DNA of 10,638 nt from positions 1 through 10,638 of the forward strand of contig JABDJU010000120.1 of assembly GCA_013003325.1 (NCBI GenBank). The letters are read 5' to 3'. A model generated the notes under the pieces. It ran no database searches and was not told the DNA's origin. It was given only the letters and a program-made list of their open reading frames with translations. Positions 1 through 5,595 of this stretch are shown piece after piece (positions within the stretch are counted from its first letter, which is position 1; each line of letters begins with the position of its first letter). A program made the translations under genes and the position numbers. This DNA is from Acidimicrobiales bacterium. GTDB lineage: Bacteria; Actinomycetota; Acidimicrobiia; Acidimicrobiales; SZUA-35.

Positions 1-1578
1 GGCATGCTCTACAGCCTTCCGAGCCGAGACTTGATCTCCGACAGCGTCGAGTACATGGTGAATGCCCACTGCGCCGACGCCCTGGTCTGCATTTCGAATT
101 GTGACAAGATCACCCCGGGCATGCTGAACGCAGCGTTGCGCTTGAACGTGCCGACCGTATTCGTGAGCGGTGGGCCGATGGAAGCGGGCAAGACTCGTCT
201 CGCCGGCGGCGAGGTGAAGGTCGACCTCATCTCGGCCATGATGACCGCCGGCGACGCCAACGTCAGCGATGAGGATGTCGCCGCTATCGAACGGTCTGCA
301 TGTCCAACCTGTGGATCCTGTTCGGGGATGTTCACGGCGAACAGCATGAACTGTCTCACCGAAGCGTTGGGGCTCTCGTTGCCAGGAAACGGCTCGACGC
401 TCGCCACCCATGCCGACCGGCGCGAGCTGTTTCTCATGGCCGGGCGCACCGTGGTCGACCTGGCGCGGCGTTACTACGACAAAGACGACGAGTCGGTCCT
501 GCCTCGCAACATCGCCAGCCTCGATGCGTTCGGTAACGCCATGGTGCTCGATATCGCCATGGGTGGAAGCACCAACACGGTGCTGCATATCCTCGCCGCA
601 GCCCATGAGGCGGGCCACGACTTCACGATGGCCAACATCGATGAGATCAGCCGTCGCGTGCCGAACATCTGCAAGGTTGCACCGAGCACCGACAAGTATC
701 ACATGGAGGATGTCCACCGGGCCGGCGGGATCATGGGGATCCTCGGTGAGCTTGACCGCGGCGGCCTGATCGACTCGAGTGTGCCAACCGTGCACAGTGA
801 GACCCTGGGGGCGGCGCTCGACCAATGGGACATCGCCCGCCCGACCGCCACCGCCGCGTCCAAGGCGTTGTTCTCTGCCGGGCCGGCTGGGATTCCGACC
901 CAGGAGGCGTTCAGCCAAGACACCCGGTGGCCGAGCCTCGATCTCGATCGTGCGGACGGGTGTATCCGTGACATCGACCATGCCTACACCAGCGAAGGTG
1001 GGCTTGCCGTGCTCTATGGCAACCTGGCCGAAAACGGCTGCATCGTGAAGACCGCCGGGGTCGATGAGGGCAACTTCACCTTCACCGGCACTGCTCGCGT
1101 GTATGAGAGCCAGGACGACGCAGTCGAAGGGATCCTGGGGGAGGAGGTCGTGTCTGGCGAAGTGGTCGTCGTTCGCTATGAAGGTCCCAAGGGGGGACCG
1201 GGCATGCAGGAGATGTTGTACCCCACGACCTACATCAAGAGCCGGGGCCTCGGAACCGAATGTGCGCTGCTGACCGACGGTCGATTCTCGGGCGGCACCT
1301 CTGGGCTATCCATCGGGCACGCCTCGCCCGAGGCGGCGGCGGGCGGTTTTATCGCACTGGTCGAGACCGGCGACGTGATCAGCATCGACATTCCGAACCG
1401 GTCGATCACGCTTGAGGTCGATGAGGCCGTATTGACCGAGCGACGTACCGCTGAAGAGGCCCGCGGCGCGTCGGCCTACACCCCCAAGAACCGTGAACGT
1501 CAAGTGAGTCAGGCGTTGAGGGCCTATGCCAGCATGGTTACCAGCGCCGACACCGGAGCGGTGCGCCAACTCGCCTGA
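1..1578 (+). CDS. ilvD: Dihydroxy-acid dehydratase, 5'-truncated by window edge
   Basis: Converts 2,3-dihydroxy-isovalerate (or -3-methylvalerate) to the 2-keto acid, the penultimate step of valine, isoleucine and leucine synthesis in the cytoplasm. The visible 525 residues carry the family hallmarks: NCDK (residues 33-36), CPTCGSC followed by SGMFTANSMNC (from residue 101), MGGSTNTVLH, KVAPST, HMEDVHRAGG, GPKGGPGMQEM and DGRFSGGTSGLSIGH. From memory, the order and spacing match the long E. coli-type IlvD (about 616 aa, normally an Fe-S enzyme). On that comparison about 90 N-terminal residues lie left of the window; the frame is open from base 1, and the ATG at 4 is internal. The paralogous 6-phosphogluconate dehydratase (Edd) is the main alternative, but the closeness to E. 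coli IlvD argues against it. The gene ends one base from the convergent NamZ-like gene. Confidence 0.97.
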   Translation, partial: GMLYSLPSRDLISDSVEYMVNAHCADALVCISNCDKITPGMLNAALRLNVPTVFVSGGPMEAGKTRLAGGEVKVDLISAMMTAGDANVSDEDVAAIERSACPTCGSCSGMFTANSMNCLTEALGLSLPGNGSTLATHADRRELFLMAGRTVVDLARRYYDKDDESVLPRNIASLDAFGNAMVLDIAMGGSTNTVLHILAAAHEAGHDFTMANIDEISRRVPNICKVAPSTDKYHMEDVHRAGGIMGILGELDRGGLIDSSVPTVHSETLGAALDQWDIARPTATAASKALFSAGPAGIPTQEAFSQDTRWPSLDLDRADGCIRDIDHAYTSEGGLAVLYGNLAENGCIVKTAGVDEGNFTFTGTARVYESQDDAVEGILGEEVVSGEVVVVRYEGPKGGPGMQEMLYPTTYIKSRGLGTECALLTDGRFSGGTSGLSIGHASPEAAAGGFIALVETGDVISIDIPNRSITLEVDEAVLTERRTAEEARGASAYTPKNRERQVSQALRAYASMVTSADTGAVRQLA

Positions 1579-1579
1579 G

Positions 1580-2917
1580 TCAGCGACGAAGGCGTTCGAT
1601 TCGTTCGGTGAAACGATTCACTTCGTCGGTCCACGATGCGGCGATTTCGGCGGCAGATCGATCCTCGATGAGAGCGGCGCGAACCGAACTCGAGCCGATC
1701 AACCGATCGAAGACATCCGGACGATCGATGATCGCCGATCGGTCCGACGAGACGTCCATTGCGGCATCGATCAGCTCAACCGCAAGACGGACCGGTGAGC
1801 GCAAGGCTGCTCCCGTCGAAAGCGTGACGCCGACAATCGCTTGACCCTGGTATCGCGGTGAGATCGCCATGCCGGGAATCGACTCCGGTGTGAACGTCTC
1901 GGCTTCCAGCCCAACCTCCAGGCCGTCGCGGGTGAGGAGGGAGTCGAGCATGGCCCGGCCATCGACAGTGGGCGCGCCGATCAAGCTGAAGGGCTTCGTT
2001 GTGCCCCGACCCACGCTGAGGATGGTGGCTTCGAGTGGGACGACCGCCGGATACAGCCACGCCGATTCGAGGGTCGGCAGGTTTGGGCTGGGCGCTCGCC
2101 ACGGCGCCCCGAGCGCTGCGGTCGGTCCGACCACGGTCAGGTTGGTGCCGGCGTCGACGTAGCCGTCGTCCACGAGGAGGCGGCCCAATTGGCCAGAGGT
2201 CAATCCGTAGACCAGTGGAATCGCATACGGGCTGATGAACGATTCGAGTCCCGGATCGAGAACCGGACCGTCGACGGCACCGGCCTGCGGGTTCGGCCGG
2301 TCGACGACGAAGACCGGGAGCCCGGCCGCAGCGGCGGCGTCGAAGACCAATCCCATCGTGGCGATATAGGTGAACGCACGAACGCCCACGTCTTGGAGGT
2401 CGTAGACCACGGCGTCAAGGTCGTCCAGGTGTCGTGTCGCCGGCGCGCGACGCACTCCATAAAGGCTGATGACCGGCAGTCCGGTTATGGGCTCAGTGCC
2501 GTCGGCGACCGCCTGCCCGGCGTCGGCCTCCCCCGCCAGTCCATGCTCGGGGGAGAAGATGCGGACCAGCTGTATGCCGTCGGCGTCGTTCAGAACGTCG
2601 ATGGTGCGCCCGATTCCGATGACCGAGGCGCTGTGGGCGACGAGTCCGATGCGGACCGGTTGATCCGACCCGACTCGTCCGAGCGAGGTGAGGAGGTTGG
2701 CGGCCTGGGAGGCCGGTGTGTCGGCTGCTGTCGTCGGCGGGAGAGAGCTGGGTGGGGCTGTGGTCGAGCTCGCCGTGGTCGGGATGACCGTGGTCGCGGT
2801 TTGCCCGGTCGCCGGGTTGATCGGCGAAGCGCCGGTCGATGGTTCTGGCGTTGTGCTGCACCCACCCAGTACGAGGCACAGAAACGCGCCCGTGATGAAC
2901 ACCGTCAGCAGCTTCAC
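1580..2917 (-). CDS. DUF1343 / NamZ-type exo-beta-N-acetylmuramidase lipoprotein
   Basis: 445 aa from a GTG start. Residues 1-20 form a lipoprotein signal: K2, a hydrophobic run, and a lipobox ending LGGC with the lipidated Cys at 20. A Ser/Thr/Pro/Ala-rich tether (about 21-75) leads to a DUF1343 domain. The domain shows RIGLVAHSAS, FSPEHGL with Glu124, the YGVRRAP block, AVVYDLQDVGVRAFTYIATM and VVDRPNP. Members such as B. subtilis NamZ (YbbC) remove terminal MurNAc from peptidoglycan fragments, and the Glu of the PEHG motif is the likely acid/base (family knowledge, not proved here). The lipid anchor places it on the outer face of the membrane, in wall turnover or MurNAc recycling. The GTG is supported by the lipobox distance and by a TAnnnT box exactly 6 nt upstream. 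It lies 44 nt downstream of the helicase on the same strand but seems to have its own promoter. Confidence 0.88.
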   Translation of the reverse strand: MKLLTVFITGAFLCLVLGGCSTTPEPSTGASPINPATGQTATTVIPTTASSTTAPPSSLPPTTAADTPASQAANLLTSLGRVGSDQPVRIGLVAHSASVIGIGRTIDVLNDADGIQLVRIFSPEHGLAGEADAGQAVADGTEPITGLPVISLYGVRRAPATRHLDDLDAVVYDLQDVGVRAFTYIATMGLVFDAAAAAGLPVFVVDRPNPQAGAVDGPVLDPGLESFISPYAIPLVYGLTSGQLGRLLVDDGYVDAGTNLTVVGPTAALGAPWRAPSPNLPTLESAWLYPAVVPLEATILSVGRGTTKPFSLIGAPTVDGRAMLDSLLTRDGLEVGLEAETFTPESIPGMAISPRYQGQAIVGVTLSTGAALRSPVRLAVELIDAAMDVSSDRSAIIDRPDVFDRLIGSSSVRAALIEDRSAAEIAASWTDEVNRFTERIERLRR

Positions 2918-2929
2918 CGCTGCAATCTA
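2918..2929 (-). promoter_or_regulatory. Putative leaderless -10 box for the NamZ-like gene
   Basis: Read on the minus strand, TAGATT (2929 to 2924) is followed by six bases and then the GTG start at 2917. TAnnnT placed 6-7 nt before the first codon is the usual arrangement for leaderless transcripts in actinobacteria. No Shine-Dalgarno-like purine run is present, and no clear -35 hexamer is visible. Confidence 0.55.
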
Positions 2930-2941
2930 GACCGCCTGATC

Positions 2942-2956
2942 CGACGAACTTCGTCG
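2942..2956 (-). other. Short perfect hairpin between helicase stop and NamZ promoter
   Basis: Arms of 6 bp (2942-2947 and 2951-2956) with a 3-nt loop. It sits between the helicase stop codon and the NamZ -10 box, where a -35 element or operator would be. It has no T-tract, so it is not a convincing terminator. It could be a 3' mRNA stabiliser or a repressor half-site pair; the function is unknown. Confidence 0.35.
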
Positions 2957-2961
2957 CCGTG

Positions 2962-4593
2962 TCAGCCGACGCTGAGCTGGCGGGAATGCCAGCTCTTCGC
3001 CGCCGCGGCCCGCCTTTCGAGCTCGACGGCGGTGGCGGTCGAGACCCGTTTCACCCCGGACAGCCGGTTGAGCTCGGCGTTGACCTGGGCGTGCGACAGC
3101 CCCGTCGCCAGAACGAGATCCCGAACCCACACCGCGTTGATTCGTCGAAGCCGCTCGCGTTCCTTCCGGCCACCCGGCACCGTTGGCCGAGCTCGTGTCG
3201 AAGGATCGACCGGGGGGAGAGCCTGCAGGTCGAGGACGAGCCCGGGTGCATCGTGGAGAGGTTGGTCGTCGCCCGGCAGGCAGTCCTCCACCAGTTCCGA
3301 TTGCAGTGCTTCTTCGACGTCGCCCTCGTGGGTGGCGTCGGTCAAGGTCGCCGAGTGAACGGCGAAGAGCGACATCTGTTCTTCGCCGGCCGCTCGTTCG
3401 GCGCGTTCGTTGAACTCTCGCTCCTTCTTGAACAGGTCGAGCTGATGACGGCGAGTCTCGGCGATCGAGTTGGCATAGTGGCGGAGCCGGGGATCGTCGG
3501 GGACGTACATGAACGCCCGGCCTCGTCCTCCGGTGTGCCGAACGATTCGACCGACGGCTTGTCGGAAGAAGAGCTCGGTGGTCGTCGTTGTGGCATAGAC
3601 CCCCACCCGCAACCGCGGAATGTCGACACCTTCTGAGATCATGCGCACCGCGATGACCCACGGTTGCGAATTCCCGGCGAACCGCTCAATCTTGTCCGAG
3701 GCATCCGGATCCTCGCTGACCACGACGTCGGCTTGAACGCCGAGACGGTCCCGTAGAAGGCGGAAGATCTGACCAGCGTGCTCCTGGTCGATGGCGATGA
3801 TCAGGCCACCCGCATCCGGAGTTCGCTCCCGGATCAAGTCGAGCTGGGAGTTCGCTTCGGAGAGGACTGTTGCGAGCCATTCGCCGTCGACGCTGAGGGC
3901 AGCCTTGAGCCGCTGGTTGGCATGACTCTGCGGCAGCGGATCTTCGAAGGAGGCGGCGAGGAGTGCGCCATCGGGTGCGGTCCATTCCATCTGACCGCCG
4001 AAGCGTGGGAAGTACACCGGTCGAACGACCCCTCCGTCTCCGAGAGCATCGCCGTAGCCATATTCGACATCGGGGAGGACCTGACCATTCTGATACTGAA
4101 GGAACGGGATCAGCGCATCGTCGCTTCGAAACGGCGTACCGGAGAGGGCGAGGCGGTGGCGCGCACTCCCGAAGCTGCGGTCGATTCCGACGCCCCAAGC
4201 CCGATCGTCGCCGGCATGGTGAACTTCATCGAGGATCGCGAACCCCTCGGTGCAGACCCTCGCCAGGTCGGTGTGGGCAGTGGACGCCTGTTGGTAGGTG
4301 GTCACCACGCCATGGACGTCGGGCGGTAGACCTTCGTTGGGAGTCCAGTTCGGGTCGAGGTGCAGGCCGAATTGCTCGGCGGCGTTCGCCCACTGCAACT
4401 TGAGGTGACGGGTGGGCGCCACGATGACGAGCTTCCCGCGCAGGCGGGGCAGGGTCAGACGGGCCGCGGTGAGCGCGAAGGTCGTCTTGCCCGCCCCGGG
4501 GGTTGCCACGGCCAAGAAATCGGGTGCGCTATTGGCCTGAAAACGGGTGAGTGCATGGCGTTGCCATGGGCGGAGGCGAAGGGTGCGTGGCAT
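2962..4593 (-). CDS. Superfamily 2 DEVH-box helicase (COG1061/SSL2-like)
   Basis: 543 aa, counted from the ATG at 4593. Motifs run in SF2 order: LRPWQ at 7-11 (Q-like), TPGAGKT at 31-37 (Walker A), VAPTR near 58-62 (Ia), DEVH at 122-125 (Walker B), SGTPFR at 151-156 (III), ISEGVDIP at 319-326 (V) and QAVGRIVR at 345-352 (VI, arginine fingers). It is therefore expected to be an active ATP-dependent nucleic-acid translocase or helicase; substrate and pathway are unknown. An acidic linker follows, then a C-terminal segment (about 486-543) that looks helical and resembles a small DNA-binding HTH. No nuclease, methylase or other defence partner is adjacent. The reading frame extends to 4710, but the first 39 codons would span the intrinsic terminator at 4650-4692, and the LRPWQ block begins right after the 4593 ATG, so the shorter form is preferred. 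No clear ribosome-binding site is seen. Confidence 0.9.
   Translation of the reverse strand: MPRTLRLRPWQRHALTRFQANSAPDFLAVATPGAGKTTFALTAARLTLPRLRGKLVIVAPTRHLKLQWANAAEQFGLHLDPNWTPNEGLPPDVHGVVTTYQQASTAHTDLARVCTEGFAILDEVHHAGDDRAWGVGIDRSFGSARHRLALSGTPFRSDDALIPFLQYQNGQVLPDVEYGYGDALGDGGVVRPVYFPRFGGQMEWTAPDGALLAASFEDPLPQSHANQRLKAALSVDGEWLATVLSEANSQLDLIRERTPDAGGLIIAIDQEHAGQIFRLLRDRLGVQADVVVSEDPDASDKIERFAGNSQPWVIAVRMISEGVDIPRLRVGVYATTTTTELFFRQAVGRIVRHTGGRGRAFMYVPDDPRLRHYANSIAETRRHQLDLFKKEREFNERAERAAGEEQMSLFAVHSATLTDATHEGDVEEALQSELVEDCLPGDDQPLHDAPGLVLDLQALPPVDPSTRARPTVPGGRKERERLRRINAVWVRDLVLATGLSHAQVNAELNRLSGVKRVSTATAVELERRAAAAKSWHSRQLSVG
2974..2995 (-). other. Perfect 8-bp hairpin at the 3' end of the helicase gene
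   Basis: Arms 2974-2981 and 2988-2995 with a 6-nt loop, lying in the last codons of the helicase. No U-tract follows on the minus strand. Together with the hairpin at 2942-2956 it may mark an mRNA 3' end or slow transcription before the next gene. It could equally be a chance product of high GC. Confidence 0.3.
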
Positions 4594-4649
4594 CGGGAGG
4601 GAGAGTCTGCCATGTCCCCATCGACCTGAGATGTCTTTCGAGACTGCGC

Positions 4650-4692
4650 GAAAAAGGAAGAAACCCCGGGCCCGCAGGCCCGAGGTTCCTTT
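4650..4692 (-). terminator. Strong intrinsic terminator of the leftward RNA
   Basis: An 11-bp stem (4662-4672 with 4677-4687) has a 4-nt loop. The mismatched position is a G-U wobble when read on the minus strand but A-C on the plus strand. Leftward, the stem is followed by a T-rich run complementary to bases 4651-4661 (three Ts, then a five-T block), a good U-tract. It ends about 57 nt before the helicase ATG. It closes the structured region to its right and makes translation of the longer helicase form unlikely. The plus-strand tail is much poorer in T. Confidence 0.8.
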
Positions 4693-4750
4693 GCGATGAG
4701 TATCCACCACAGTCGATCTGAGCGGATGTACCGTCTTCCCGACTGCCTTT

Positions 4751-4784
4751 CACTGCCCGTTGGTCTTACGACCAGCGGGCAGTG
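4751..4784 (-). other. Long GUAA-capped hairpin near the 3' end of the RNA candidate
   Basis: Arms 4751-4765 and 4770-4784 pair at 14 of 15 positions around a loop that reads GTAA on the minus strand. The single imperfect position is C-A on the minus strand and T-G on the plus strand, so this one pair does not favour the minus strand. It is the longest stem in the region and lies about 65 nt before the terminator. Confidence 0.7.
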
Positions 4785-5415
4785 TCGTGTTGTCGGCTCC
4801 TCCCTTTCAGGTGTCGGCCTGTGATCCAGCGAGCGGATCCTGGGGTGACCGTAGATGCGGGCAGGCACCTGCATCCACATGTCACCGCCGTTCACCACCG
4901 GGGTGCTGGCAGACCGGACCCGAGTCCGGAGGTGAATGCCGAACCGGTTCACGACCCGCCGAAGCGGATGGTGCACCGGCTGCCTCGTCCCAGATCGGTC
5001 ACGCCTCACAGATTTCTCCACGACTTGTGTCCGACCAGCGACTCAGCAGGTGGAACTCACCATGCCCAAGGCTCCACCCCCGCCGGTCCTTGCGGAACAT
5101 TGGAGGTAAACCCGAAGGCGGTGGCCCTCGGGTTCACGTCCCGGTTCCTTGCGGTACCGAGGCGATCGCCCTGGGGCCAAACCATCCGCCCGTTCGTCCG
5201 GCCCTTGCGAACCTTCGGTCTGAGCGACTGGCGGTTGTCAGTTCGACCTCGCTGAGTTCTTGCGAACCCGACGGAGTCGATCCGACAGATCTTCGGTTCG
5301 GGTCGTCGGCACCTTGTGAGCGCCTCGGATCTTTCCCTCCGATCAGCCCTTGGCTCCACCGTTCGCTGCGGGCCTTACGGCCTTTTGCTCCCGGCTTCCC
5401 AGTGGGCTGAACGAG

Positions 5416-5445
5416 ATATTTCACCACGGTCCCGGCTGTCGTCAA
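5416..5445 (-). promoter_or_regulatory. Strong sigma70-type promoter reading leftward
   Basis: On the minus strand, TTGACG (5445 to 5440) matches five of six -35 consensus bases. It is followed after 18 nt by AAATAT (5421 to 5416); GAAATA at 17 nt is the alternative -10. The expected start is near 5407-5409, just where the 5' arm of the first helix begins. An A/T-only-type tract (5454-5473, T-rich on this strand) lies immediately upstream, where an UP element would be. It is the only consensus-like -35 box noticed in the window, which fits a stable RNA gene. Confidence 0.65.
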
Positions 5446-5453
5446 GCGAAACA

Positions 5454-5504
5454 GAAAGAAAAATTCAAAGAAACTCTGAGCGCTGTCGGGCGACCGCTCA
5501 GAGT
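5454..5504 (-). terminator. Leftward terminator-like hairpin with T-tract upstream of the RNA promoter
   Basis: A perfect 10-bp stem (5473-5482 with 5495-5504) has a 12-nt loop that itself contains a 3-bp GTC/GAC pairing. On the minus strand it is followed directly by a T-rich run (complement of 5454-5472). In form it is an intrinsic terminator for leftward transcription, but no minus-strand gene lies to its right. It may block antisense transcripts coming from under the beta-oxidation gene, or the T-tract may serve mainly as an UP element. The rest of 5505-5583 shows nothing recognisable. Confidence 0.55.
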
Positions 5505-5583
5505 CGAAAATCGAGGCGTGCTTCGACCCCTAAGTGTGGTTCATGGGATCGATCGCGTGGTGGATGGTTGCCATTCTTGTTCC

Positions 5584-5595
5584 TAGTCTGAACCC
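5584..5595 (+). promoter_or_regulatory. Putative leaderless -10 box for the dehydrogenase operon
   Basis: TAGTCT (5584-5589), then six bases, then the GTG at 5596. This is the same TAnnnT-N6-GTG geometry as the NamZ-like gene on the other strand. There is no Shine-Dalgarno run and no evident -35 box. Confidence 0.5.

Larger units (their letters stand above)
4650..5409 (-). ncRNA. Candidate large structured non-coding RNA (~760 nt), class not identified
   Basis: No credible protein lies here; the open frames are Pro/Ser/Arg-rich shadows without start signals. On the minus strand a promoter-like element ends at 5416 and an intrinsic terminator ends at 4650. Between them are many compact hairpins. 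GUAA loops cap 5371-5382 and 4751-4784 (15-position stem). GCAA loops cap 5254-5269, 5200-5213, 5142-5159 and 5087-5096. A C(UUCG)G hairpin lies at 4956-4967. Others are at 5109-5134 (11 bp), 4914-4929 and 4844-4886. The 5' end can pair with itself (5404-5410 with 5343-5349, 7 bp) around the first GUAA hairpin. These loops are GNRA or UUCG only on the minus strand, and several imperfect pairs become G-U wobbles only on that strand. The 4751-4784 stem is an exception: its one imperfect pair favours the plus strand. Signatures of RNase P RNA and tmRNA were sought and not found. It may be an independent RNA or a long leader of the helicase. Confidence 0.62.

Noticed and set aside
2189..3358. 389-codon plus-strand frame over the NamZ-like and helicase genes
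   Set aside because: Arg/Gly-rich shadow of two well-supported minus-strand genes, with no domain of its own.
4594..4710. Longer helicase N-terminus from the ATG at 4710
   Set aside because: It would translate through a strong intrinsic terminator, and it adds residues without family resemblance before the LRPWQ block.
4669..5374. Nine-base perfect complementarity between 4669-4677 and 5366-5374, as a possible antiterminator pairing
   Set aside because: A 9-bp GC-rich match within about 700 nt is expected by chance about once, and it does not extend.
4650..5409. RNase P RNA or tmRNA as identity of the RNA
   Set aside because: I looked for the RNase P core (GAGGAAAGTCC-like and GGTAAGAG-like blocks) and for the tmRNA T-arm (GGTTCGA-like with CCA end) and saw neither. 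A divergent form is not fully excluded without a covariance search.
4760..5410. 216-codon plus-strand open frame across the RNA region
   Set aside because: Composition is Pro/Ser/Arg/Cys-rich without any recognisable domain, there is no start signal, and it is antisense to the promoter, hairpins and terminator on the minus strand.
5134..5445. 103-codon minus-strand frame starting at a TTG
   Set aside because: The start is the -35 hexamer itself, upstream of the expected transcript start. The residues look random and the frame runs through several hairpins.
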